Positions 15,081 to 22,768 of a stretch of DNA of 27,622 bases are shown piece by piece. The stretch comes from a virus. The position numbers and the translations under genes were made by a program. The notes beneath the pieces are model-generated. The model was not told where the DNA came from and made no database searches. It saw nothing but the letters and a program-made list of their open reading frames with translations. The stretch's first letter is position 1; each line of letters opens with the position of its first letter. The stretch is taken from positions 1 through 27,622 of the IMG/VR virus record IMGVR_UViG_3300021197_001283. One strand, 5' to 3'.

Positions 15081-15248
15081 TTATATTTTCCAAGCAATTC
15101 CAGCTAGTAACACAATAACTGACCCAGCGCCCGTAATCATAATAAACTCTATGCGTTTAATACGCAGTATAGCCTCTTTCCAACGTTCTTCCATTTGAAC
15201 CTCTACAACGGTAACACGCCTGTTTAAATCGTTAATTGGTTGAGTCAT
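15081..15248 (-). CDS. Small C-terminally anchored membrane protein
   Basis: This 55-aa protein starts at ATG 15248 inside the end of the gene before it. An in-frame ATG at 15266 (61 aa) is the alternative. The N-terminal half is a charged, likely coiled-coil helix (LNRRVTVVEVQMEERWKEA). A TM segment follows (about 34-54, IMITGAGSVIVLLAGIAW) and the protein ends three residues later. The architecture is like that of XhlA-type haemolysin or holin accessory proteins: a coiled coil plus one C-terminal TM. Its place just before the gp10-like gene, away from the other membrane proteins, is unusual. Function is not assigned. Confidence 0.72.
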   Translation of the reverse strand: MTQPINDLNRRVTVVEVQMEERWKEAILRIKRIEFIMITGAGSVIVLLAGIAWKI

Positions 15249-15477
15249 TTTCAAAGTTCTCGCCATTCTCAAACTTATATTGTTCTTTAACTTCGGCTAT
15301 TAGCATATTAGTAAAGTGCGTCATAGCAGCTTCTAGTCGCTCTAGGTCAAACTTCTTACCTGCTACTTCACTTTGCAGTTCTTTTATATGCCTGACTAAA
15401 TACCTTTGCCTATCTGATAAATCAGACTCAGTATAGTCTGTGCCGTCGATACTAATTACATTCGCTTCTTCAGTCAT
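15232..15477 (-). CDS. Small coiled-coil protein (DUF6447-like?)
   Basis: This 81-aa acidic protein has a good ribosome-binding site (GGAG, 8 nt before the ATG at 15477). It starts with a short beta-like segment (VISIDGTDYTESDLSD), then a long helix (about 22-68, LVRHIKELQSEVAGKKFDLE onward). The I-D-G-x-x-Y-x-x-x-D-L-S start followed by a heptad helix recalls the small phage family DUF6447; this is from memory and not certain. It is probably a soluble accessory protein of the fibre or tail module. It overlaps the small TM gene by 17 nt. Confidence 0.75.
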   Translation of the reverse strand: MTEEANVISIDGTDYTESDLSDRQRYLVRHIKELQSEVAGKKFDLERLEAAMTHFTNMLIAEVKEQYKFENGENFENDSTN

Positions 15478-15489
15478 GCTATTTCTCCG

Positions 15490-15825
15490 TTACCAAGATG
15501 AAGGTAGTTTACCTACGCTAGTAGGCGTGTCTAACTCTGTCAATTGCGCGTCTATGTCAGCTTTTAGCGCTGCTTCAGTTTTATCTAAAGCTGCAAGCGT
15601 TTGTGTCTTGCACCAAGCCTCGGTCAAAGAATTAAACGCTGTAAAGCTATCTGCATTTGCAGCACCTATAGTTGCTTGCCCATAGATTGAAGTAGCATTA
15701 TTTGGGGTTCTTGTGTCACTAACGCCAGTGATTCGCCAGTGTATAGATTTAACTACGTCACTCAACGAACCCTCGCTAGGTGCTGTATCTAGTTGGACAA
15801 AATTCCATGTGTATGTGTTAGCCAT
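15490..15825 (-). CDS. Conserved small phage protein (DUF7936-like), fibre-associated
   Basis: This 111-aa protein starts at ATG 15825, overlapping the fibre stop (TAATG). Its ribosome-binding site, GGAGG, lies inside the last codons of that fibre gene. The N-terminus (MANTYTWNFVQLDTAP) and the V-K-S-I-H-W-R-I-T strand are typical of a small beta-sandwich-like protein widespread in marine and cyanophage tail regions. The C-terminal half is helical (LAALDKTEAALKADIDAQL). Function is unknown. Its constant place beside tail-fibre genes suggests a fibre-associated or assembly role. Confidence 0.78.
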   Translation of the reverse strand: MANTYTWNFVQLDTAPSEGSLSDVVKSIHWRITGVSDTRTPNNATSIYGQATIGAANADSFTAFNSLTEAWCKTQTLAALDKTEAALKADIDAQLTELDTPTSVGKLPSSW

Positions 15826-17207
15826 TATCCTGCCTCCAGTGCTGTTATTCTTGCTTCTAATTCTTGTATTGTTTTTACTAGTAATGGTACTAGCTTACTT
15901 TGATCTATCTGCTGATGAATTGGTTTGTTGTCATCGTCTACTGCATCTTTTGCGCCTGTAATTGCATTTGGCACAACGCTTGATACTTCATGTGCAAGAA
16001 AACCATCAACAGTTCCTTTTTCTCGGTCTGCAATAAAATTAAACCTTGCTGGTTTGAGTTGTTTTAGTCTTGTAGTCGCATCAAAAGTATAACTAACATT
16101 TTCTTTTAATCTGTAGTCAGAAGATGTATTAAATGCTGTTGCTGTACCGCTCGAACCTGTAATTGAGCCTATTAAATCGTTGTTAGACTCTTTATAAAAA
16201 GCCATAAAATAATTGTTAGTGCCACCTCTAAGAGCAACTGGTGTTACAGAGCCTCCAGTAACTTGTAGGTATGCGTTATCGCTAGCAATAATACTGGTTT
16301 GGTTAATTAAAACCTGTCCATTTGACCGTATACGCATGCGTTCTGTGCCGCCAGTTGTTGCATCGTTAGCACCAGTATGAAAACGTAAATTTGTAGCGGC
16401 GTTTAGCTCGCCAACACCTCCACCAAGATAGACTATATTATCAGTACCATTGCTGAGAACGACAACCCCTGCAACGTCTTGTTCTGAATTGTGATAATGC
16501 GAACCAGCATATGTGCAGTACTTAGCCGTATCATTGGACTGACTCTGCGAACCGACAAACTGATTGCCGACTGACCCTATTACTGTTAGCGTTCTTGTTG
16601 GAGCAGATGTGCCTATACCTACCTTGCCAGCACTAGTAATACGCATGGCTTCTGAGCGTTGAGGTTTGAAAATTGCCTGACCAAGACCATCAATAGTAAA
16701 AACAGGAAAATAACCACTGCTTGACCCGTTCCAACCCATAGCACCTTCAAGAATAAAACTGCTATCAGCCGCCCACCTATTTTGAACAGCTAGCCCATTA
16801 TAGGTATCGGAGTCTTGTTCATTAACAACTCTTGCCGCCCAAACACCTGATGTTGGCCCTGATATGTTTCCGTCACCTGCAAGTAACACATCTAAAGTAG
16901 AAGCCGCTGCCGCGTGACCTATACCTACTTTTGTAGTTCCTGTTGGTATGTTAATAACTGTAGCGTCAGCGTCATTCTTGATAGTTACGTCTGATGTTGA
17001 GCCTTGTCCAGTAAGTATTAGCCCCTCAGCAGATGTGTAACCTACTGCCGCCGCATTTCCAGCACTTGTGTCTCCAGCTTGGCTTATGTCATTGGTTAAT
17101 ATTGTGCCTGTGGTTGCAGGCAAGGTCAGCGTTCTAGTCCCTGCTTCATCGGGTACTGCTAGCGTTACCGCACCTGATGTTGCTCCGCTTATTACTACGC
17201 TACCCAT
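15825..17207 (-). CDS. Tail fibre with self-cleaving S74 chaperone domain (1)
   Basis: This 460-aa protein is a beta-repeat fibre. The N-terminal half carries the shared module GYTSAEGLILTGQGSTSDVT (about 53-72) and then IPTGTTKVGIG. The middle is beta-rich, with R-I-T-S-A-G-K-V-G-I-G repeats. The C-terminal 99 residues are a Peptidase_S74 intramolecular chaperone: SSDYRLKENV (362-371) holds the Ser-Lys dyad (Ser363, Lys368, spaced by five as in endosialidases). DGFLAHEVS and a C-terminal coiled coil (LLVKTIQELEARITALE) follow. Such domains trimerise the fibre and then cut themselves off. The gene is tightly coupled to both neighbours. The C-terminal domain is nearly the same as that of the next fibre gene (17207-18394), implying duplication. 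The receptor is unknown. Confidence 0.93.
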   Translation of the reverse strand: MGSVVISGATSGAVTLAVPDEAGTRTLTLPATTGTILTNDISQAGDTSAGNAAAVGYTSAEGLILTGQGSTSDVTIKNDADATVINIPTGTTKVGIGHAAAASTLDVLLAGDGNISGPTSGVWAARVVNEQDSDTYNGLAVQNRWAADSSFILEGAMGWNGSSSGYFPVFTIDGLGQAIFKPQRSEAMRITSAGKVGIGTSAPTRTLTVIGSVGNQFVGSQSQSNDTAKYCTYAGSHYHNSEQDVAGVVVLSNGTDNIVYLGGGVGELNAATNLRFHTGANDATTGGTERMRIRSNGQVLINQTSIIASDNAYLQVTGGSVTPVALRGGTNNYFMAFYKESNNDLIGSITGSSGTATAFNTSSDYRLKENVSYTFDATTRLKQLKPARFNFIADREKGTVDGFLAHEVSSVVPNAITGAKDAVDDDNKPIHQQIDQSKLVPLLVKTIQELEARITALEAG

Positions 17208-18394
17208 CAGCTTCCCTCCAGTGTGCTTATTCTAGCTTCTAACGCTTCAATAACAGTCTGCTGTTCTTGTATTGTTTTTACTAGTAATGGTACTAGTTTA
17301 CTTTGATCTATGCTTTGATGGATTGGGTCGCCATCGCCGTCTACCGCGTCTTTTGCGCCTGTAACAGCTTCTGGAACAATGCTAGACACCTCATGAGCTA
17401 AAAACCCATCTACTGTTGTGTCTGCATCTGTTTTAAAATTAAATCTTGCAGGTTTGAGTTGTTTTAATCTTGTGGTTGCATCAAATGAATAACTAACATT
17501 TTCTTTTAATCTATAGTCAGAGCTTGTGTTAAAAGAAGTTGCAGAACCGTCTGTAGAAATATTGCCAACAAGTCCATTACCATTGACAAAACCTATCATG
17601 CTAACCGAACTAGTAACAAACGCACTGCCATCAGTGGTTTTAGCTCTAACACACATTCCTGTTCTTGCTCCAGAACGTCCGTCTAATTGAAAACAAGCAT
17701 TACCAATAGAACCGTCTGAATAGGCGGCGTTCGATTGAATTAAAACATTGCTTCCACCTATAAATAATGTATTTGTAGCATTGCCTTCATTTATAACAAC
17801 AGGAAAACTTCCAGTATCTCTGTCGTTTATTACCATAGAACCTGTTGCTATTGACTGCGCTCCATCTGACCTTACTTGAAAACCATAACCAGCGTTGCCA
17901 TCTTCAAAAATTAATTCGGCATAATTGTTGCTTACGGTCGTTGCAATTTTTGCGGTTGTCGCTGCGCCACTAGAAATTTCTACAAGACTGTCTGGAGCAG
18001 TTGTGCCTATACCCACTTTACCATCATTTAATATACGGACTCGTTCTGTATTATTTGTATTGAAACGAAATGGGATATTATCGCTAGTACCGATTCCACC
18101 AATGCCATTATAGTTCTCAACATCTACTATACCGCCGCCTGAAGTACGGCTAAACCTAGCCGCTACACCATCAGCCCCAGATGCTACATGAAGATTTACC
18201 GCCGCCGCCGTTGTTCCTATGCCTACTTTTGTAGTTCCTGTAGGTATACTTAAAACTGTAGCATCAGCATCGTTTTTAATCGTTACATCTGACGTACTGC
18301 CTTGCCCAGTAATTATTACGCCTTCTGCGCTTGTATACCCAAGACCTGCATCATCTCCTGCTGATGTATCTGAACCGTTTAATACTAAAGCCAT
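17207..18394 (-). CDS. Tail fibre with self-cleaving S74 chaperone domain (2)
   Basis: I choose ATG 18394 (395 aa) because GGAGG stands 7 nt before it and it shares TGATG with the 53-aa gene upstream. An earlier in-frame codon at 18433 lacks such a site. The N-terminus MALVLNGSDTSAGDDAGLGY leads into the shared module GVIITGQGSTSDVTIKNDAD. Beta repeats with V-G-I-G-T-T follow (G-K-V-G-I-G-T-T-A-P). The C-terminal approximately 105 residues are a Peptidase_S74 domain: SSDYRLKENVSYSFDATTRL with dyad Ser292/Lys297, DGFLAHEVSSIVPEA, and a coiled coil at the end. Identity with fibre 1 is very high across this domain but low in the central, presumably receptor-facing, part. This fits a duplicated chaperone with diversified binding regions. 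Confidence 0.92.
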   Translation of the reverse strand: MALVLNGSDTSAGDDAGLGYTSAEGVIITGQGSTSDVTIKNDADATVLSIPTGTTKVGIGTTAAAVNLHVASGADGVAARFSRTSGGGIVDVENYNGIGGIGTSDNIPFRFNTNNTERVRILNDGKVGIGTTAPDSLVEISSGAATTAKIATTVSNNYAELIFEDGNAGYGFQVRSDGAQSIATGSMVINDRDTGSFPVVINEGNATNTLFIGGSNVLIQSNAAYSDGSIGNACFQLDGRSGARTGMCVRAKTTDGSAFVTSSVSMIGFVNGNGLVGNISTDGSATSFNTSSDYRLKENVSYSFDATTRLKQLKPARFNFKTDADTTVDGFLAHEVSSIVPEAVTGAKDAVDGDGDPIHQSIDQSKLVPLLVKTIQEQQTVIEALEARISTLEGS

Positions 18395-18555
18395 CAGTCT
18401 GCCTCCGCTATGGTGTTCCCAGCGGCAACCCATTTTAAAATTTCTTGATAATGATTATTGCTAGTATCTACTGGTACTGCCCAAGTTACCCCATCAATAA
18501 CAGCATTAACTGATTTATTTTTATCGCTTGCGTATTTTGCAGATGTAATATTCAT
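18394..18555 (-). CDS. 53-aa conserved fibre-linked protein
   Basis: This short gene lies in what would otherwise be a gap between two fibre genes. It runs from ATG 18555 to TGA 18394-18396. The protein starts MNITSAKYASDKNKSVNAVI, has a central DGVTWAVPVD strand, and ends in the helix NNHYQEILKWVAAGNTIAEA plus D. A YQEIL-x-W-x-A-x-GNTI-x-x-A-D ending is common in tiny proteins next to tail fibres of marine phages, so I take it as real. Its last codons (GCG GAG GCA GAC TGA) supply the ribosome-binding site of the next fibre gene and overlap its start. It is probably a fibre-associated or host-range accessory protein; the function is unknown. Confidence 0.8.
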   Translation of the reverse strand: MNITSAKYASDKNKSVNAVIDGVTWAVPVDTSNNHYQEILKWVAAGNTIAEAD

Positions 18556-18557
18556 AA

Positions 18558-20030
18558 TTAAAGCTCCGCGTCAACTGTTATAGAGCCAGAGTTTTGAAAT
18601 ACTATTAGTTCTAAACATATACCACTTAAATCATTGACCGATACACCTGATGAAACTGTAAAAAATAAATTTGCACCAGTAAATGTTGTGCCTACTAATG
18701 CACCAGCAAAACTCGCCATCGCTATGCCTGTATTAGCCGCAGTTAAAACTTTCATGTTTGTTGCGCCTGTAACCGCAATAGAAGGTGCGGCTCTTTTTGT
18801 AGGATAATATAGCATGTACTCTGGCCTGTTAGCTGAATCTACTTGCGCCGTTGAAACAGGCATTATTGAATTTTGTGCGCTATCGTAAACAGAGCAATAC
18901 CTTTGGCATCGTTGCAACTCTTCTCCATAAGACAACTGCTCAAATTGGCTAGCGGTATTTCCTATCTCTAATTGCAGGTTTCTTATATCTATATAGTCAT
19001 TAGCTCCTGCTGTACCTGTCCAAGTCCACGCAATCTGTATAGCTATTTGTGTTTTGTCTGCTGGTATCGTTCCAGTTCCAGAGTAAGTAACAAACCCACC
19101 GCCTTGAGGTATTTCGGCAGTCACAACAAAAGCATTTTCAGCAGTCGTCATACCTACTGGGCTTTGATCAGTACCTTCACCGCCAACAACTCTAAACGCT
19201 GTACTACCACTTGTAGGACTCCAGTTAGCACCGCCTCTAGCTCTAAAAGAAAGCGTTACACTTTTTCCTGCTAAATGTTTACTGTCTACACTTTCTAACC
19301 CTTGAGCTATACCTGTTGCAAACGTAGTTGAGTTTCCGTTAGGTCTTTGGTATCTAATGTAGTATCCGTCACCTTCACCTGCATCTGATTTTGTAAGGAA
19401 TGATTGACCGTATCCTGTGCCACCACCAAAAGAACGCCACCTATCCATAGCATAAGTGTTCATCGTTGTGTTAGCCGCTGTTCCGTGTCTTTGGTTTACC
19501 GCACCATTTGGGTTGTGTATAGCGTTTCTACGACCACCAATCTGCCCTGAGTTAATGCTACCAACACCGACAATCCCACCAGCAAAAGTAACACCGCTAT
19601 GATCTAGCATAATATGATTTACAGGGCTTCCATTTATTATGGTCTGTAAATACAATCTACCATCTTCAGTTCCATCGCTAACATCAACAGCCTGTGATAC
19701 TATTTGAGAGTATGCAACATCTTGAGAATTATCATTTCTGCCACGAAAAACAAATTTTCCTAAAAAATCATCGTCTGCTGGGCTAGAAGATTCCCGATAC
19801 AAAACAACATCTGGTGCTGAATTTGCCGATGCTTCTGTGGTTTTAATAACTAAAAAATCATCTGTGCCTGTGCCGTCAATTTGTACATTTCCTGTTATTG
19901 TTGGTATGGTTGCGCCAGAGCTATTTACAGTGAGCTTAGTGTTACCCGCTGATTGCAGTTCTAAAGTACCTGACGTATCAGAAGTAAGTTTTAAACCGCC
20001 AGAAGTATCTGCATTTACTTTAGTTGTCAT
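18558..20030 (-). CDS. Tail fibre or adhesin with C-terminal sugar-binding-like domain
   Basis: This 490-aa protein starts MTTKVNADTSGGLKLTSDTS, a frequent start of phage fibres that attach by a short repeat. Residues about 20-165 are beta-repeat shaft. From about 168 to 382 there is a module seen in many marine phage fibres: RRNAIHNPNGAVNQRHG, then MDRWRSFGGG, VTLSFRARGGANW, IDIRNLQLEIGN, and FEQLSYGEELQRCQRYC. This layout resembles jelly-roll carbohydrate-binding domains. The last approximately 105 residues are a beta-rich tip. There is no S74 chaperone, unlike three other fibres here. The ribosome-binding site AGGA lies 8 nt before the ATG. A receptor-binding role is inferred. Confidence 0.88.
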   Translation of the reverse strand: MTTKVNADTSGGLKLTSDTSGTLELQSAGNTKLTVNSSGATIPTITGNVQIDGTGTDDFLVIKTTEASANSAPDVVLYRESSSPADDDFLGKFVFRGRNDNSQDVAYSQIVSQAVDVSDGTEDGRLYLQTIINGSPVNHIMLDHSGVTFAGGIVGVGSINSGQIGGRRNAIHNPNGAVNQRHGTAANTTMNTYAMDRWRSFGGGTGYGQSFLTKSDAGEGDGYYIRYQRPNGNSTTFATGIAQGLESVDSKHLAGKSVTLSFRARGGANWSPTSGSTAFRVVGGEGTDQSPVGMTTAENAFVVTAEIPQGGGFVTYSGTGTIPADKTQIAIQIAWTWTGTAGANDYIDIRNLQLEIGNTASQFEQLSYGEELQRCQRYCSVYDSAQNSIMPVSTAQVDSANRPEYMLYYPTKRAAPSIAVTGATNMKVLTAANTGIAMASFAGALVGTTFTGANLFFTVSSGVSVNDLSGICLELIVFQNSGSITVDAEL

Positions 20031-20039
20031 TCTATATTC

Positions 20040-22193
20040 CTATAAAACCACCCAGCGGCTACCGCTAGGAATCGTTACCACTACACCAGATTCTACCGTT
20101 ATTGGGCCAACGCTCATAGCATTTTTGCCAGAAGTAATAGTGTAATTAGTTGTTACGTCATCTGAGTTTTCTACAAACACTTGGTCTGCCCCGCCGCCTG
20201 TTGCGCCGCCACCAAGGCCACCCCATGCAGAAGTGTAGCCTTCAAACTGACTTAATGTACTGTTGTAGCGTATAAGACCTGCGGCATTTGATGGTCGTTG
20301 TGCTGTTGTGCCTACTGGTACTTTTATTGCGTTAGTCGCCGAAAACGACACTTGCCCAGCAGAGCTTATAGCTACCGCATCGGTATCACTAGCAGAACCT
20401 ATTGTGCCAGCATCAGCGACAAGTAATGAACCGCCAGTGATAACTCCAGATGTAGTAATAGTTGAGCTACCGTTGTTGATTGTTCCAAAGCCAGAGGTAA
20501 TTGAACCAGAATCTAGCGCACCTGTTGTAACGATAGAGCCAGAACCTGCAACAGCAGATGCTCCTATATCAGATAGCACTTCAGCGGCAGACCTGCCCTC
20601 TATAGACGTTCCAGCAACTCGTAAAAAGTCATCGTCTGCCACACCGCTAGTGAACACAGGTACATTGGTATTACTAATTCCTGTAGATAACGTAGCCGTT
20701 GTCGTAATGGCAGTCCCGTTCAGTGTCATAGCATCAGCTTCTAAAGTGCCGTCTACGTCAACATCCCCGGATATATCAAGGCTTCCACCTGTTAACTTAT
20801 CTACTTGCAGGTCAGCGTAGCTATTAATTGTGACATTCCCTGCTGTCGTGCCGTCTTCTGTATTACAGGCTATTGCAGCAAATTCGTCAGCAGACTCGTC
20901 CCATATAAACCCTTTGTTAGCAGTATTACTAGCAGAGCCGTTGCCTCGCGTAATAATAAACCCTTCGTCATACGCTGTGCCTGTATACCCTTGACCGTAT
21001 TTTACTAGTGGGTCGGTAACAGTAAGATTAGTCGTGTTTATCGTTGTGGTTGTACCGTTTACTGTAAAATCTCCAGTAACAGTTACATTATCGCCAAAGG
21101 TAACTTCTGACGTTCCGTGACCTATTGTAAGGGCTATACCAGAAGTTTCTGTGGCTATCTTTAATATGCCTGTGCCGTTAGTAATATATGAGTTTGTACC
21201 GTCATGGTACAACTGCATGTCAGACCCTGCGCCAAACTTAAACTTATCACTGTCTGGTACAATCAAATCACCGCTTGAGTCTACTGTCACAGCCTTCGAT
21301 GCTTCAGATGTACCCAGTGTGGTAATGTCTAGGTAGTTTATTTCTGCGGCAGTTGCCGTTACAGCGGTACTAGCTATAGATAACGCATCAGTTTCGAGAG
21401 TACCGTCAATATCGGCATCCCCGGATATATCAAGGCTGCCAGCGTCTAATTCACCTGTTAACGTAATATTACGAAAAGATGCAACATCTTTATTAGCGTC
21501 TGCCGTTACCGTTTTAGATGCTACTACTGTGCCAACAGCAGCGCCCGTGTCGTTATAATTAAGTTCTGCTGCGGTCGATGTAACTGTTGTACTGGCAATA
21601 GATAATGCGTCTGTCTCTAACGTACCGTCTATATCAGCATTACCACTGATATCTAACGAAGCACCATCTATTTCTCCAGAGGCTGTTACAGTAGTAAAAG
21701 TCCCTGCTGCCGCACTAGCCCCACCAATAACCGTACCGTCAATCGTACCGCCATCTATGTTGACAGAGGAGAAAGACAGGTTAGCAGTTATATCAACTAC
21801 TGCCGCTCCAGAACCTGCGCCATCTGCATAGATAATCTTACTGTCGCCATTTAAAACACTGACGTTAGCCCCGCTGCCTTGCGTAAACGTAGCAGTCTGC
21901 CCACTACTATTTACTACTATGTAAACTTTATCTGCGTCATTGGGAGCAATAGTAATTGTGTTTGTGCCACTAGGAGAGCCACCAAGGACAAGCACTTTAT
22001 ACATGCCATCGCTTAACGTGCCGTCAGTAGTGGTTAATGTATGTGTTGTTCCAGATAGAGTAATTGCACCGACACCATTAATGGATCGGTCAATAATATC
22101 CATGTTGGTGTTAATTGTGTCACCCCAACTGCCTGACTGGTCCCCGTCTCCCGGTTTTTCTATCCCTGAATTGCCTGTATACGAACTTGCCAT
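20040..22193 (-). CDS. Long repeat tail fibre
   Basis: This 717-aa protein has an N-terminal attachment-type motif, GDGDQSGSWGDTINTNMDII (about 15-34), shared in form with the fibre at 22769-24220. Beta-structured repeats follow: LDISG-(N/D)-ADIDGTLETDA and S-I-A-S-T-x-V-T-x-TAAE-(L/I)-NY occur twice (about 173-308), with a third, shorter LDISGDVDVDGTLEADA. A typical GSDMQLYHDGTNSYI unit and TVTGDFTVNGTTTTINTTNL follow, with a Gly-rich tip (GGLGGGATGGGADQVFV) before the final beta strands. It has no S74 domain or enzymatic motif. Proteins of this style are common among marine phages as long side fibres. It has AGGATAATTAA before the ATG. Confidence 0.9.
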   Translation of the reverse strand: MASSYTGNSGIEKPGDGDQSGSWGDTINTNMDIIDRSINGVGAITLSGTTHTLTTTDGTLSDGMYKVLVLGGSPSGTNTITIAPNDADKVYIVVNSSGQTATFTQGSGANVSVLNGDSKIIYADGAGSGAAVVDITANLSFSSVNIDGGTIDGTVIGGASAAAGTFTTVTASGEIDGASLDISGNADIDGTLETDALSIASTTVTSTAAELNYNDTGAAVGTVVASKTVTADANKDVASFRNITLTGELDAGSLDISGDADIDGTLETDALSIASTAVTATAAEINYLDITTLGTSEASKAVTVDSSGDLIVPDSDKFKFGAGSDMQLYHDGTNSYITNGTGILKIATETSGIALTIGHGTSEVTFGDNVTVTGDFTVNGTTTTINTTNLTVTDPLVKYGQGYTGTAYDEGFIITRGNGSASNTANKGFIWDESADEFAAIACNTEDGTTAGNVTINSYADLQVDKLTGGSLDISGDVDVDGTLEADAMTLNGTAITTTATLSTGISNTNVPVFTSGVADDDFLRVAGTSIEGRSAAEVLSDIGASAVAGSGSIVTTGALDSGSITSGFGTINNGSSTITTSGVITGGSLLVADAGTIGSASDTDAVAISSAGQVSFSATNAIKVPVGTTAQRPSNAAGLIRYNSTLSQFEGYTSAWGGLGGGATGGGADQVFVENSDDVTTNYTITSGKNAMSVGPITVESGVVVTIPSGSRWVVL
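21270..21677 (-). repeat. In-frame direct repeats in the 717-aa fibre
   Basis: Two copies of an approximately 70-residue unit (about 173-240 and 247-308) share the series LDISG-x-ADIDGTLETDALSI, then A-S-T-x-V-T-x-TAAE-x-NY. The copies differ at many third codon positions. Confidence 0.75.
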
Positions 22194-22202
22194 TTAATTA
22201 TC

Positions 22203-22766
22203 CTACCCTAACCAAGACACCGTAATTGTGCCAGAAGATCCTATTGCGTTACTCGCGCCCCAAGTCCAAAGAGTGTAGTTTCCACCAAAAGAAGCACTGT
22301 TTGCTTGTGAGTAACTAGCGTCAGTGCGATTGTATGTAGTCCCCCCTAACGTCATAGAAATCCAACCACTGTTATCAACATGAGACGTTACGTAAAACCT
22401 TAGTTGGCTAGATGTTGCATAAACACCGCCTATGGTTACGTCAAACCCTGAAAAAGCTATGGTGTTTGTACTTATAGAGCCAAAACTGCTTACCTGACCG
22501 TTTGCATCAAACCCAGTAACGCCTACGCCAAGCCCTATAATACTAGAACCTATGGTTATAGTGTAATCACCTGTGGTCTGAGTGTCAGTAGCTCCAAAAA
22601 AATCTGTTAGCGATATAGCACCGCTAGTAGGAACACTGTTGTTAGCTGTAGTGTTAGGAACAAGGCTGCCACCACGATAGTATTCAGTTAAAGAATGAGG
22701 GGCATCACCGCCAAACTCAGTAACTAAATCTCCAATATCGATAGGTGCTGAACTTGTAACCGCCAT
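22203..22766 (-). CDS. Beta-rich tail or adhesin protein, unknown
   Basis: This 187-aa protein has GAGGA 9 nt before its ATG. The N-terminus contains DIGDLVTEFGGDAPHSLTEY, then YRGG-x-x-VP and SGAISLTDFFGA (about 48-59). This is a frequent opening of phage tail proteins that expose a C-terminal beta domain. The rest is Gly/Ser/Thr-rich beta sequence (TIGSSIIGLGVGVTGF; TVSWLG at the end), compatible with a small jelly-roll. It lies between two fibre genes and abuts both, so it is probably a fibre tip or adaptor. No enzymatic motif is seen. Confidence 0.82.
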   Translation of the reverse strand: MAVTSSAPIDIGDLVTEFGGDAPHSLTEYYRGGSLVPNTTANNSVPTSGAISLTDFFGATDTQTTGDYTITIGSSIIGLGVGVTGFDANGQVSSFGSISTNTIAFSGFDVTIGGVYATSSQLRFYVTSHVDNSGWISMTLGGTTYNRTDASYSQANSASFGGNYTLWTWGASNAIGSSGTITVSWLG

Positions 22767-22768
22767 TG

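Noticed and set aside
20308-20820. Plus-strand open frame of 170 codons opposite the 717-aa fibre
   Set aside because: Thr/Ser/Ala-rich fibre genes often leave the opposite strand open; Pro/Val/Ser-rich shadow product without start context.
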